Positions 18,180 through 27,682 are shown, counted from the stretch's first letter. The stretch is 64,000 bases of DNA from Paenibacillus terrigena DSM 21567 (GCF_000374845.1 NZ_KB895415.1:124001-188000); one strand, 5' to 3'. Notes: generated by a model not told the origin, from the sequence alone. Numbers and translations: made by a program.

Positions 18180-18419
18180 TTAGACAACGGCTACTTGCAA
18201 ACCGTGTTTCTCGAATACTTCTTTCATTGCTGCTCTTGCTTCTTCTTCATCCGGACCGTGGACGTGAAGTTCGTAGGCATGACTATTCACAAGTGTTGTG
18301 AAAAGGCCGAGAATACTTTTGACGTCGATATACTTGTGCTCTGCTTGTAGTACGATCGATGAACGGAATTGACTTGCTGTTTGAGAAATCTCTACGATAG
18401 CTGTGTTGTTGTTAGACAT
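18180..18419 (-). CDS. HPr-like protein lacking the phosphorylated histidine
   Basis: The 79-residue protein aligns with HPr/Crh from the QTAS segment onward. HPr QTASKY aligns with QTASQF here, and the regulatory-serine motif LKSIMGV aligns with VKSILGL, so the Ser46 equivalent is kept. The HPr segment GIHARPAT with active His15 has no counterpart: only 12 residues (MSNNNTAIVEIS) precede QTAS and none is His. It therefore cannot carry PTS phosphate on His15, like Crh, but with a shorter N-terminus. A regulatory role with CcpA is an inference. GGAGGT lies seven bases before the ATG, so the short start is real. It is monocistronic. Confidence 0.82.
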   Translation of the reverse strand: MSNNNTAIVEISQTASQFRSSIVLQAEHKYIDVKSILGLFTTLVNSHAYELHVHGPDEEEARAAMKEVFEKHGLQVAVV

Positions 18420-18508
18420 GGGAACGACCTCCGTCTAGTACGAATTTTTATACAATTTCATGATACATTGATCCTCTGTGTAAACGCAACCACTAAATTT
18501 ACAAGCTG

Positions 18509-19624
18509 TTATTTCAAGTTCTCTGGATTGAGCGGTTCCAACTCAGGAATCACGAAAATTCCGTCTTTACGGATCAGAACATCGTCAAAATAGATCTCAC
18601 CGCCGCCATACTCTGGACGCTGAATTAACACCAGATCCCAGTGAACCGCGGAACGGTTGCTGTTATCCGCTACGTCATACGCTTGACCCGGCGTGAAGTG
18701 CAAGCTGCCCGCGATCTTCTCATCGAATAGAATATCTTTCATTGGCGTCAAGATATATGGATTGAATCCAATTGCGAATTCCCCAATGTAGCGCGAGCCT
18801 TCATCCGTATCGAGAATCGAATTCAACTTCGCTGTGTCATTCGACTTCGCTTCAACGATCTTCCCGTTCTCGAAGCGGAAGAATACATTCTCGAAAGAAA
18901 TTCCGTTGTACACCGTCGGTGTATTGTATTGAAGCGTTCCGTTAACGGAATCACGAACTGGCGCTGTGTACACTTCACCATCTGGAATATTCTTCTGACC
19001 CGAGCATTTCTCAGCACCGATGTCTTTGATTGAGAAAGTCAAATCAGTTCCTGGCGATACGATACGAACTTTGTCCGTCTTCAGCATCAGTGCTTGAAGT
19101 GCATCTTGCGCACGATCCATCTTCGCATAGTCGAGGTTACATACATTGAAATAGAAATCCTCGAAAGCCTCCGTGCTCGTATTCGCAAGTTGTGCCATGG
19201 CTGCATTCGGATAACGTAATACGACCCATTTCGTTCTTTTCACACGCTCCTCGGAATGAATCGGATGGCTGTAAATGGAGTTGTAGAGTTTCAAATTGTT
19301 CTCCGGTACATCCGAAAGATCATTCACGTTCTCTCCCGCACGAATGCCGATATAGCAATCCATCTTCTGCATCCGAGCAAGGTCGTACTCCATCCATGTT
19401 TTCAGATGTTCTTCATTGGTGTTCATCAGCATAGCGCGAAGCACTGTACGATCCGTTAGCTCAACGAATGGATGTCCACCACGTTTTGCTACTTCTTCGA
19501 TGATGCATTTTAATAAGTCGCGCTCCGTACCGATCATTTCAATCAGTACATTCTCACCTGGTTGTACATCAACAGAATAGCCCACCAAGTTCTGAGCTAA
19601 CTTCTCCATTCTCACATCTCTCAT
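18509..19624 (-). CDS. M29 family aminopeptidase (AmpS/PepS type)
   Basis: This is a cytosolic metal-dependent aminopeptidase of 371 residues. The metal-ligand regions known for the family appear in order: IPDGEVYTAPV (about residue 217), RYIGEFAIGFN (about 285), SLHFTPGQAYD (about 314) and AVHWDLVLI (about 333). It would trim N-terminal residues from peptides. The ATG is preceded by an AAGGGGAGG stretch. It lies alone between the HPr-like gene and a lipoprotein gene, all on the minus strand, each with its own spacing. Confidence 0.9.
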   Translation of the reverse strand: MRDVRMEKLAQNLVGYSVDVQPGENVLIEMIGTERDLLKCIIEEVAKRGGHPFVELTDRTVLRAMLMNTNEEHLKTWMEYDLARMQKMDCYIGIRAGENVNDLSDVPENNLKLYNSIYSHPIHSEERVKRTKWVVLRYPNAAMAQLANTSTEAFEDFYFNVCNLDYAKMDRAQDALQALMLKTDKVRIVSPGTDLTFSIKDIGAEKCSGQKNIPDGEVYTAPVRDSVNGTLQYNTPTVYNGISFENVFFRFENGKIVEAKSNDTAKLNSILDTDEGSRYIGEFAIGFNPYILTPMKDILFDEKIAGSLHFTPGQAYDVADNSNRSAVHWDLVLIQRPEYGGGEIYFDDVLIRKDGIFVIPELEPLNPENLK

Positions 19625-19720
19625 CTTCGTAAACCTCCCCTTAATATCACCTTACAGCAGGTATTATGTATAGATTTATTGCATGCAGTTATTGTACCAT
19701 GGTCAAATCTAAACGTAAAT

Positions 19721-20476
19721 TCATTGGTAGCCATCAAATTGGGATTCGGTCACTACAACCTCTTCGCGTTTCACGCCATCCTCATGATAGTTCGTTTTTG
19801 ACTTGGAGTAAAGCTTTGCTGGGAGAAGTGATGAACGATTAATCCATAATGTATAAGACGAATTAACTTGCATATTTTTTGTCATTTTATGTAATTTATT
19901 GTTACCATTAGATATAATTTGACCGAGCTCTGATTGAAGATTTGAACGATCACGCAATGATAAAGAATGAACGTTCTGAACTTGAATTTTCCGTTCTTCT
20001 AATTTACGCATTTCATCATTTAAATTCTGGATCAATAGCTTCTTTCCTGCTTCAGGTTCCAAAGTCATCCGCATAACGATGTGCGTTCGATTCGATGCAT
20101 AGGGATCAATCTCCATCGATTTCGAGAGATTCTTAATCTCTTCAAGCTGCTTCAGCGGATTCCAGCGATCTGCAAAAGAAGTCTCTTGCTTGTTCGCCAT
20201 CGACATCTGGAATCCTTGCAGCTGATGTGCCGTTACCTTTCCTTGATACATAATGGGTTCTCGAATAAGGGCTTGATTGCCCCCATAGATCATGGATTTA
20301 CCACGAAACGTAAAATTATCAGTACCCGATAGACCAGATAGTGCCATTTGATACAATTCATTCGGATCCTTCTTGGACTCAATGGAAAAACATCCCGTCG
20401 TACTCACCAGTAAACACGCAGAAAAGAAATAAGCTAGCCCACGTAACCATCGATCCCACACCCAACTTCTAGACAC
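19721..20476 (-). CDS. Predicted lipoprotein of unknown function
   Basis: The 251-residue protein starts with a signal peptide (WLRGLAYFFSACLLVSTTGC) whose lipobox VSTTGC puts the lipidated Cys near residue 29. The mature part has a polar Lys/Ser-rich sequence with NELYQMALSGLSGTDNFTFRGKSMI, which suggests the outer-surface LppX/LolA-like or DUF-type folds, but I cannot assign a family. I start at a GTG with AAGGGAG nine bases upstream; the ORF extends 28 codons further without RBS and would place the signal peptide internally. It lies downstream of the GGDEF gene, separated by a terminator. Confidence 0.75.
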   Translation of the reverse strand: MSRSWVWDRWLRGLAYFFSACLLVSTTGCFSIESKKDPNELYQMALSGLSGTDNFTFRGKSMIYGGNQALIREPIMYQGKVTAHQLQGFQMSMANKQETSFADRWNPLKQLEEIKNLSKSMEIDPYASNRTHIVMRMTLEPEAGKKLLIQNLNDEMRKLEERKIQVQNVHSLSLRDRSNLQSELGQIISNGNNKLHKMTKNMQVNSSYTLWINRSSLLPAKLYSKSKTNYHEDGVKREEVVVTESQFDGYQ

Positions 20477-20569
20477 TTCTTTACGCTCCCTTCCATAAGC
20501 CCGTAGTCGCCTTATATCTTTTCCTGAACCCTTGAAGTTATGCGCTCTGGGACTTTGCACGCAACAAAA

Positions 20570-20598
20570 AAGTACCCATTCTAAATGAAAGGGTACTT
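20570..20598 (-). terminator. Intrinsic terminator of the diguanylate cyclase gene
   Basis: AAGTACCC (20570-20577) and GGGTACTT (20591-20598) are perfect complements; a T6 run follows on the minus strand. Confidence 0.9.
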
Positions 20599-20602
20599 GG
20601 CA

Positions 20603-22567
20603 TTAATCAATTGTAATTCGATTACGTCCATTATTCTTCGACTTATACAGTGCCATGTCTGCCTTATAAAAGAGCAGCTCCACACTGATCTTATCGTCAT
20701 CCCAGTTCCACTCTGATATGCCGCAGGATACCGTTACGCCGGGGTTCGTCTCGATCTCAACACGGCTCCGGATACGCTCTGCCACACGCGACGCTTGAGA
20801 TTTCGAGAGCTGCGGAAGATAGATCGCGAGCTCTTCTCCTCCCCACCTCGCTGCAATATCCGAATCTCGAATCGATGAGCGAATAATCTCACAGACCTGG
20901 CGTAATATTTTATCGCCAATCTGGTGACCGTACGTATCATTAATCTGCTTAAAGTAATCGATATCGACGACAATTAGAGAGCCGCAGAAATCAATCTTCT
21001 GCTTCTGGTGAACACGGTCATCTAAATAGTGCCTAGCATAGAGTCCTGTTAAATTATCATGATTCGCCATCCGTTGAACCTTCGCATGCAGCGAGGCATT
21101 CGCGATAGCAAGACCAATATGAGTGGAAAGCACTTGAAACAACTTGAAGTTATCATAAGAGAAGTAGTTCGCATCACGATGAGATAGAAGGATTGCACCA
21201 TTTACTTCATTATTAATGACAAGCGGAACAGCCATCAATGAACGTGAATCCGTCTCCTCCATGAATTCAGAACGAACCTTGCTGAACATTTTATAATCAA
21301 GAAGGATGAGCGGTTCTTTCGTTGCATACACGAGTCCGCTGAACCCGTAATCTGTGGAGTATATTTGCTTAGAGATCTCATCGACATTGCTAGACATGAC
21401 TTTGAAAAAGCTTTTCTCCCCATCTAACTGAAGAATGGAGCAATATTCTGCCTTGAAAATATGCAACAACTCGTTCAATGCAAAATCAAATACTTCGCTT
21501 AAGCGTAGACTCTGATTCAGCTGCTTCGTTAATTCATTAATAAGTCGCAGCTCGCGAATGAGCATATTTGACTGTTCATACAACTTAGCATTTTCAAAGG
21601 CCGTACCGGCTGTGTCAGCTAGCATCGTAATCAATTGAAAATCAAGATCCTCAAGCAGATGCATCTCCAGACTAATGAACAACACACCGTATACCCCTTG
21701 CTTACCACTCAGCGGTACGGCAATGTTAACCTGTTCATTCTCTGATTCTTGCGAAGAAGTCTCTTGAATCATACGACCTTCCATAAATGCACGCACACAC
21801 AAATCATCGGTAAAGTTATGAAGGATAAGCGGCTTTACATGTTCGTTCGCACTGCGATGATCTGAGGAGATATATAATTCCATACTTGCTGATGGATATA
21901 GAAACGAAATACTCTCGATGACTTCACTGAGCACAGAATCGACGTCAAACTTTCCATGGATCCGTTGGACAACATTAAAAAACACAGTCTTCTTGCGAGC
22001 TTCTCGATCTGAATAATTCTGCAGCTGCATCAAATCACTGATAAATATATGCTCAAATCGACGGTAAAAATGATTACGTAACGTCAAAACAGCCATGGAG
22101 AGCAAATCCAGCATACTGGACTCGTACACATGACCGGGCAGCTGGTATGCTACAACGGCAAACACTTCCTGCCCCTTACGACTTAGAATAGGCACAGCGA
22201 TCGTTGCCTGCGTATAGACAGCAACCGTAGGTTCCTTCGTTGTAATGACAGCTTGTACAACCTGCTCGTTCCATGCTGCAACAGGTTCTTCCGGGCTATC
22301 ACTTCGATTAGAAGCAATCATCTTCCCCTGATAGTCGAATACGGCTAACACACCAAGATGAAGCTTTTGAAAATCTGAGATTACACCCAGCCATTCCTGA
22401 AAGCTTGCTATAATAAGGGGTTCGATGTATGGATAATCACTGCTAGCAATATCTTGTTGTTGCAGCCATAGCTCATTATCATCGTAAGTACTTGAGGGTG
22501 AAGTAGGCCATTGGACTGTATGATGTTGTTTGAGCTCTACTTGAGCATTTCGTAGATTATGAATCAT
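20603..22567 (-). CDS. GAF-domain diguanylate cyclase (GGDEF)
   Basis: The protein (654 residues) would make cyclic di-GMP in the cytosol in response to a GAF-sensed signal. An N-terminal sensor region (1-180) is followed by two GAF-like domains (about 190-330 and 345-490) and a C-terminal GGDEF domain (about 495-654). Its active site reads RWGGEEL, a functional A-site variant. Five residues before it lies RDSD, which matches the RxxD inhibitory I-site, so product inhibition is expected. No EAL domain is present. GGTGGG precedes the ATG. The gene is monocistronic with its own terminator and diverges from rpsD. The signal sensed is unknown. Confidence 0.9.
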   Translation of the reverse strand: MIHNLRNAQVELKQHHTVQWPTSPSSTYDDNELWLQQQDIASSDYPYIEPLIIASFQEWLGVISDFQKLHLGVLAVFDYQGKMIASNRSDSPEEPVAAWNEQVVQAVITTKEPTVAVYTQATIAVPILSRKGQEVFAVVAYQLPGHVYESSMLDLLSMAVLTLRNHFYRRFEHIFISDLMQLQNYSDREARKKTVFFNVVQRIHGKFDVDSVLSEVIESISFLYPSASMELYISSDHRSANEHVKPLILHNFTDDLCVRAFMEGRMIQETSSQESENEQVNIAVPLSGKQGVYGVLFISLEMHLLEDLDFQLITMLADTAGTAFENAKLYEQSNMLIRELRLINELTKQLNQSLRLSEVFDFALNELLHIFKAEYCSILQLDGEKSFFKVMSSNVDEISKQIYSTDYGFSGLVYATKEPLILLDYKMFSKVRSEFMEETDSRSLMAVPLVINNEVNGAILLSHRDANYFSYDNFKLFQVLSTHIGLAIANASLHAKVQRMANHDNLTGLYARHYLDDRVHQKQKIDFCGSLIVVDIDYFKQINDTYGHQIGDKILRQVCEIIRSSIRDSDIAARWGGEELAIYLPQLSKSQASRVAERIRSRVEIETNPGVTVSCGISEWNWDDDKISVELLFYKADMALYKSKNNGRNRITID

Positions 22568-22724
22568 ACGCTTCCCACCACCCGCTTTATGTCATCAAAT
22601 CCTTGCAACGAAAAACCTATTCTCATCATAACGTTTTTTCATATATTTTGCACTAGTATTCTAGCAGTTCTTCATATATTTTTAGGTATTTCGAACTATA
22701 AATTTTTCTGACGTACCGGATAAC

Positions 22725-22752
22725 TTGACATTCGTCTAAGATTTCATATAAT
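22725..22752 (+). promoter_or_regulatory. SigA promoter of rpsD
   Basis: TTGACA (22725-22730), a 16-bp spacer and TATAAT (22747-22752) give near-consensus elements. Transcription would begin near 22759, about 175 bases before the rpsD ATG. Confidence 0.85.
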
Positions 22753-22759
22753 ATTTATT

Positions 22760-22932
22760 GATGAATGCATCGGGCGTAACGATTGTGTCACCCTCACGAA
22801 ATTTGTTGCTGACAGGACAGCGGCTGAACTATTCATGTCAGAAGTTGAATGCGAGATGAACTCGTACAACGTTAAACAAAATTCGGCGCAAAAGGACCCC
22901 ACTAAATTTAACATTAAAGGAGTCTTTTATAC
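22760..22932 (+). promoter_or_regulatory. Long 5' leader of rpsD, possible S4 autoregulatory RNA
   Basis: The 170-base untranslated leader contains a CTGACA / TGTCAG hairpin (22809-22841 region) enclosing a GACAGC segment. Bacillales rpsD mRNAs are known to carry an S4-binding leader; I cannot verify the consensus fold by eye, so the assignment is partly from position. Confidence 0.5.
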
Positions 22933-23535
22933 ATGTCACGTTACACAGGTCCTAAATTTAAATTAAGCCGTCGTCTTGGAATTTCCTTGAGCGGTACTGG
23001 TAAAGAATTGAAACGTCCTTTCCCTCCAGGACAACACGGTCCAAGTGGACAACGCAAAAAAATCAGTAACTACGGTATGCAACTTCAAGAGAAACAAAAA
23101 CTTCGTCACATGTACGGTTTGAACGAAAAACAATTCCGTAACTTGTTCGACAAAGCTTCCAAAATGCAAGGTATTTCCGGTGAAAACTTCATGACTTTGC
23201 TTGAGAGCCGTTTGGACAACCTCGTATATCGTCTTGGTTTTGCAAACTCCCGTGCAGGCGCTCGTCAGTTGGTTTCCCATGGTCACATCACAGTTAACGG
23301 TAAAAAAGTAGATATCGCTTCTTACCTTGTTAGCACTGGCGATGTAATCAGCCTTCGTGAAAGAAGCCGTAGTCTTTCTTCGATCAAAGAAGCTCTTGAA
23401 AACCGTAACCACCTTGCTGGTTACCTTGAGTACAACGACAACGCTATGGAAGGTAAATTCATCCGTTTGCCAGAGCGTGCTGAGTTGCCTCAAGAAATCG
23501 ATGAGAAACAAATCGTCGAGTTCTACAGCCGTTAA
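22933..23535 (+). CDS. rpsD: 30S ribosomal protein S4
   Basis: S4 nucleates 16S rRNA folding in 30S assembly. The 200 residues match the bacterial length: N-terminal [19 protein letters not shown], the S4 RNA-binding domain with [40 protein letters not shown] (about 90-135). Codon use is strongly biased (for example GGT, CGT, AAA) compared with the neighbours, as expected for a highly expressed gene. AAAGGAG precedes the ATG. It is a stand-alone unit with promoter, long leader and terminator, typical in Bacillales. A 182-codon antisense ORF over it is a shadow of this bias. Confidence 0.98.
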   Translation: MSRYTGPKFKLSRRLGISLSGTGKELKRPFPPGQHGPSGQRKKISNYGMQLQEKQKLRHMYGLNEKQFRNLFDKASKMQGISGENFMTLLESRLDNLVYRLGFANSRAGARQLVSHGHITVNGKKVDIASYLVSTGDVISLRERSRSLSSIKEALENRNHLAGYLEYNDNAMEGKFIRLPERAELPQEIDEKQIVEFYSR

Positions 23536-23556
23536 GATCGATTATTGCATTTCGAA

Positions 23557-23587
23557 AACCCTTGGTCCTCGGATCGAGGGTTTTTTT
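23557..23587 (+). terminator. Intrinsic terminator of rpsD
   Basis: A long stem (AAACCCTTGGTCC with GGATCGAGGGTTT, two wobble pairs) ends in T7. Confidence 0.9.
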
Positions 23588-23685
23588 CTTCTTTTTTGCG
23601 TCGTTGCCCCTCTCCACTCACAGATCTCTTTTCCAAAAGGTACCCCACTTATGCTATAATAGTGCTGTTAAAAGGAGGCCAATGC

Positions 23686-26600
23686 ATGGACGAAGAAAAT
23701 TTGCAGACACAATCCGATAAACCTGCTACCAAGAAAAGATCCGGTGGACGAATCGCTTGGAGCATTACGAAATGGTTGTTATTTGTCGGATTTACGATAG
23801 GGTTATTCGGAGGCAGTGCCGTTGTCGGCTATGTTGCTTCCATTGTCAAAGAAGACCCTGTTCGATCTGCCGCACTCATTGATGAGAAGATACACGAGAA
23901 TTCTGAGACAGGATTCGTATATTTTAACGACGGGACGTTAGTGGGACAACTGCGAACCGACGAAGACCGACGATTAATCGCGCTGAAGGATATTCCACAG
24001 CCACTAATCGATGCGGTACTAGCCATTGAAGACAATAATTTCTATCATCATATTGGAATCGACATCAACGGCGTGTTCCGGGCCGTGAAGCAGAAAGTAT
24101 TGAATGAAGATGTTCAGACCGGCGGAAGTACACTTACGCAACAACTCGCCAGACGTGTATTTCTGAATCTAGACCGTACGAACAATCGGAAAATCAAAGA
24201 GATTTTCCTCGCAATCCGGCTAGAACGATTCTTGACCAAGGATGAAATCCTAACGGCTTATCTGAACAAAGTCCCGTTCGGCAATGGCTCTACAGGATAC
24301 AATCTGTTCGGTGTCAAAGCCGCTGCCAAGGGCATATTCAATCTCGAAATCGATAAGATCAATATCGCGCAAGCCGCATATATTGCAGGGCTGCCACAAT
24401 TGCCAAGTGCTTACTCTGCATTTAATGGTAAAGGCGCATTTAACGAAAAAGGGTTCAAACGAGCCGTAGAACGCCAAAAGCTCGTACTGCGTCGTATGCT
24501 TGAAGAATCAAAAATTACAAAACAACAATATGACGAGGCGCTCAGCTTCGATATTAAGGCCTCACTCGCGAAGCCGAATCAAAAAGCTTATAATACATAC
24601 CCTTACCTCATGATGGAAGCGGAACGTTCTGCTTCGGAGGCCTTGGTGCTTAAACAAAACCCATCATTGACGGTTGCGGATTTGCGTAAGAAAGAAAATG
24701 CGGAGCTCATGCAAGATGCACGTGAGCAAATGCTGCGCAGCGGTTACAAAATTTATCTAACGATCGACAAGAAGATCTATGATGCAATGCGTAAGATCGC
24801 TAGCGATCCGAAGAATTTCTCTCCGGACAGTAAAACAAAAGGCATGGAGCAAACAGCAGCTGTCATGCTCGATCACAAAACAGGCGCAATCCTCGGGATG
24901 ATCGAAGGTCGTGACTACTATGTTGAGCAAATGAACTATGCGACACAAATGCTTCGTCAGCCTGGTTCTGCGATGAAGACAATTGGAGCCTATCTGCCAG
25001 CGATCGAAGATGGCTCAGTCCAACCTGCTACCATCCTTGACGATGCACCGATCGTGCTAAAAGACGGAACAAAAGGCTTCCATATCCCGAAAAATGCGAA
25101 TAATCGCTACAAAGGCTTAGTTACGGCAAGGCAAGCATTAAACCAATCACTCAACTTACCAGCCTTGAAGATATTCCTGGATAAAGTCGGGATCGAGAAA
25201 GCATGGGCTTTCGTGAAGAAGCTTGGGATCACTTCCATTCAACCGGAAGATTACTATGCGCAAACAGGCGTTATCGGAGGTCTGAAGTACGGGGTTTCTG
25301 TTGAGGAGCTCACGAATGCTTACGGAACGATCCCGAACAAAGGCGTTCTGAACGATGCCTATATCATTCAGAAGATTGTGGATACCAAAGGAACTATCAT
25401 CTATCAGCATCAGAATAACCCTCAAACCGTATACTCCGAGCAGACGGCATACATTATGCAGGATATGCTCCGTACGGTCATTGCTGGACCTTCAGGAACA
25501 GCAGGTCGATTGACTGGAGAATTTAAGAAGTATGGTAAAATTCCAATTGCCGGTAAGACGGGTACGACACAAAATTATGGCGATGTGTGGTTCATGGGCT
25601 TCTCACCTGATATTACACTCGGCGTCTGGGCGGGATATGAGCAGCAGATCAATACGTTGACAGGTGACGGGAAAATGCGCGCTCGTAAAATCTGGGCGAC
25701 GATTATGAATCAAGTTACTGATATCAGGCCGGAATTATTCCAGACCAAAGCATTCGAGAAGCCAGATGGCATTGTATCTATGACCGTGTCAGGCTACAGT
25801 GGTAAGCTTCCTACGGATCTAACGCGACAAGCGAATCGGCTTGTGACCGATATCTTTAACAAGAAATTCATCCCGACCAAGCGAGATGACGCCATTACGA
25901 GTATGAAGATCATTTCATATAACGGCGTCAATTATATCGCGCAAGACGCAACTCCTGCAGATATGGTGCAAGAAAAGGTTGTCGTCAAGCGAGAGAAGTC
26001 CATTCAAGATTTGATCGAGGAAATCCAAAAAGCATTGCCTAGAATGCCGAGCAGCAGCCGGAAATCCATTCAATCCTATCTGCCGCAGGATGCGGATCTT
26101 GATGCGCCATCCAAAACAGATCCGAGATCAGACGACGGGCATGCACCAGGAGCACCGCAAAATGTGCAGCTTCAGAATTCCAGCGGGAAAGCGATTATCA
26201 CCTTTACTCCGAATAGGGAAGCAGACGTTGTTGGCTATCGCCTATACCGTTCGATGAACGGCGGCGGATATCAAGTGACTTCTACACCGGTGTTAACAGG
26301 GCAACCTGCTCGATTCTCGAACTTCGTATCCGGCAGTAATGGATACAGTTATTATGTGACGGCTGTTGATGTTGCAGGCAAAGAATCTGCACCAAGCTCT
26401 ATCGTATCTGCCAATGGAGGCAGTTCGAACCTTCCAGGCATTCCGGTCACACCAGATCCAGGGACGACAGATCCTGGATCATCCGTTGGAACGGACCCAA
26501 GCACAACCGATCCAACAGGGAATACGAGTGGCGAGACCACGAATCCACAGGATAATGAGCAGTCAGGACCACCGTCCAAGCCTAGCAAACTAAAAGCAAA

Positions 26601-26832
26601 GTCATCGAATATGGGCCTTGAATTAACTTGGCAGAACAATTCCAAATCCTCTGTCAAAGAATATCGAATTTACTACAGCGATAAGAAAGATGGGAACTTC
26701 ACCCTTCTCGCTTCTTCGACAGAGTCGCATTTCGAATACATCGGTACTGGCCTTACTGGCTATTACCGTGTAACTGCAGTCAATGATGCGGGGGAATCCT
26801 CACCTTCATCTGCTGCGTACTACAAAGAATAA
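23686..26832 (+). CDS. Class A penicillin-binding protein with C-terminal FN3 domains
   Basis: This bifunctional wall enzyme polymerises glycan and cross-links peptides. Its 1048 residues have a cytosolic tail, one membrane anchor (about 25-48), a GT51 glycosyltransferase (EDNNFYHHIGID near 110, GGSTLTQQLARR near 145) and a transpeptidase domain with SAMK near 420, SLN near 500 and KTGTT near 623. The C-terminal third adds two fibronectin type III-like domains joined by a Thr/Asp/Pro/Ser linker (TPDPGTTDPGSSVG). I start at 23686, after AAAGGAGG; the frame opens 47 codons earlier across the rpsD terminator. TATAAT at 23655-23660 is a likely -10. PBP1A (ponA-type) is the likely class. Confidence 0.92.
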   Translation: MDEENLQTQSDKPATKKRSGGRIAWSITKWLLFVGFTIGLFGGSAVVGYVASIVKEDPVRSAALIDEKIHENSETGFVYFNDGTLVGQLRTDEDRRLIALKDIPQPLIDAVLAIEDNNFYHHIGIDINGVFRAVKQKVLNEDVQTGGSTLTQQLARRVFLNLDRTNNRKIKEIFLAIRLERFLTKDEILTAYLNKVPFGNGSTGYNLFGVKAAAKGIFNLEIDKINIAQAAYIAGLPQLPSAYSAFNGKGAFNEKGFKRAVERQKLVLRRMLEESKITKQQYDEALSFDIKASLAKPNQKAYNTYPYLMMEAERSASEALVLKQNPSLTVADLRKKENAELMQDAREQMLRSGYKIYLTIDKKIYDAMRKIASDPKNFSPDSKTKGMEQTAAVMLDHKTGAILGMIEGRDYYVEQMNYATQMLRQPGSAMKTIGAYLPAIEDGSVQPATILDDAPIVLKDGTKGFHIPKNANNRYKGLVTARQALNQSLNLPALKIFLDKVGIEKAWAFVKKLGITSIQPEDYYAQTGVIGGLKYGVSVEELTNAYGTIPNKGVLNDAYIIQKIVDTKGTIIYQHQNNPQTVYSEQTAYIMQDMLRTVIAGPSGTAGRLTGEFKKYGKIPIAGKTGTTQNYGDVWFMGFSPDITLGVWAGYEQQINTLTGDGKMRARKIWATIMNQVTDIRPELFQTKAFEKPDGIVSMTVSGYSGKLPTDLTRQANRLVTDIFNKKFIPTKRDDAITSMKIISYNGVNYIAQDATPADMVQEKVVVKREKSIQDLIEEIQKALPRMPSSSRKSIQSYLPQDADLDAPSKTDPRSDDGHAPGAPQNVQLQNSSGKAIITFTPNREADVVGYRLYRSMNGGGYQVTSTPVLTGQPARFSNFVSGSNGYSYYVTAVDVAGKESAPSSIVSANGGSSNLPGIPVTPDPGTTDPGSSVGTDPSTTDPTGNTSGETTNPQDNEQSGPPSKPSKLKAKSSNMGLELTWQNNSKSSVKEYRIYYSDKKDGNFTLLASSTESHFEYIGTGLTGYYRVTAVNDAGESSPSSAAYYKE

Positions 26833-26836
26833 ATAA

Positions 26837-26874
26837 AAACGCCTAGTGCACAAATCGTGCGCTGGGCGTTTTTT
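26837..26874 (+). terminator. Intrinsic terminator of the PBP gene
   Basis: AAAACGCC and GGGCGTTTT arms with an inner GTGCA/TGCGC pairing are followed by T6. Confidence 0.9.
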
Positions 26875-26881
26875 CCGTGTT

Positions 26882-27664
26882 TTACGGTGTCATATGCTGA
26901 AGGAATAAGGTTGCGTTAAAGAATCGTTTGGCCATCGATTGAAAATAAGAAGTCTGGACAGACAACATCGTGATAAATACCAAGTTACTTATCGCTTCCC
27001 TTTCCTTCTCCGAAATTTCATTCAGTCCCGCAGCATATTCATCTGCCTTTTGCTTGATTAAATTTTCCAAAATATGATCTTGATTCCTCTTCCCGCTCTC
27101 ATGTCCGGATAAATCCAAAACCTGGTCATTATTTTTATCCAATTGCTCAAAAATCGATGTATATGCCGTATAGATCTGCAAAGGGCTTACAGGACGACGC
27201 GTGTTCCCTGCTTCCCCTTGGCCGAATACAATCGTAAGCAGTTTACGTATAGAATCAAAATCAAGCGTAGCCTTTAGATCATCAATCATAAAAATAAGTG
27301 CCGCTTGATCAATGGAATACTTTTTTCCATGGTCTGGTACACTGATAAGGTCTTTAAAATCTCGCTTCACCCAATTCTGTACGGACGTAATCGAATAGTG
27401 AGAGTATTCAATCTGATTGCCTAACGCGATAATTTCATTTAGTGAAAATCCTGTGCTGCGTGCAGTCATCTTGATTAATTTCTCAAAAATAGGCGGCAAC
27501 GAGGTTTCAACGAAGGCGCCGAGCATCTTGCCACTCGTCTTCTCAGCAGCATGTGTCTTGGCCCAAGCTTGCTGCAAGATCACTAACGGTGATTTGGAAC
27601 CTGTATAGGCTATACCGCTGAGCAACTCAGACATTTGGTATCGTGTTATCGTAAAAATCTCCAT
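26882..27664 (-). CDS. DUF1836 family putative regulator
   Basis: The 260-residue protein fits the DUF1836 pattern: an N-terminal ITRYQMSELL, a DNA-binding-like central part SITSVQNWVKRDFKDLISVPDHGKKYSIDQAALIFMIDDLKATLDFDSIRKLL, and a helical C-terminal half. The central part resembles MerR-type helix-turn-helix sequences. The biochemical role is not described to my knowledge. AGGGG lies seven bases before the ATG. Its promoter and that of the divergent CNNM gene carry the same 20-bp dyad, which suggests that this protein binds there and controls both genes, possibly with itself as a repressor. That is an inference from position. Confidence 0.75.
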   Translation of the reverse strand: MEIFTITRYQMSELLSGIAYTGSKSPLVILQQAWAKTHAAEKTSGKMLGAFVETSLPPIFEKLIKMTARSTGFSLNEIIALGNQIEYSHYSITSVQNWVKRDFKDLISVPDHGKKYSIDQAALIFMIDDLKATLDFDSIRKLLTIVFGQGEAGNTRRPVSPLQIYTAYTSIFEQLDKNNDQVLDLSGHESGKRNQDHILENLIKQKADEYAAGLNEISEKEREAISNLVFITMLSVQTSYFQSMAKRFFNATLFLQHMTP

Positions 27665-27682
27665 GGAGATCCCCTTTTCGCA

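Noticed and set aside
22963-23511. 182-codon ORF antisense to rpsD
   Set aside because: It lies entirely over the highly biased rpsD coding region, has no RBS and no family resemblance. It arises from codon bias in rpsD.
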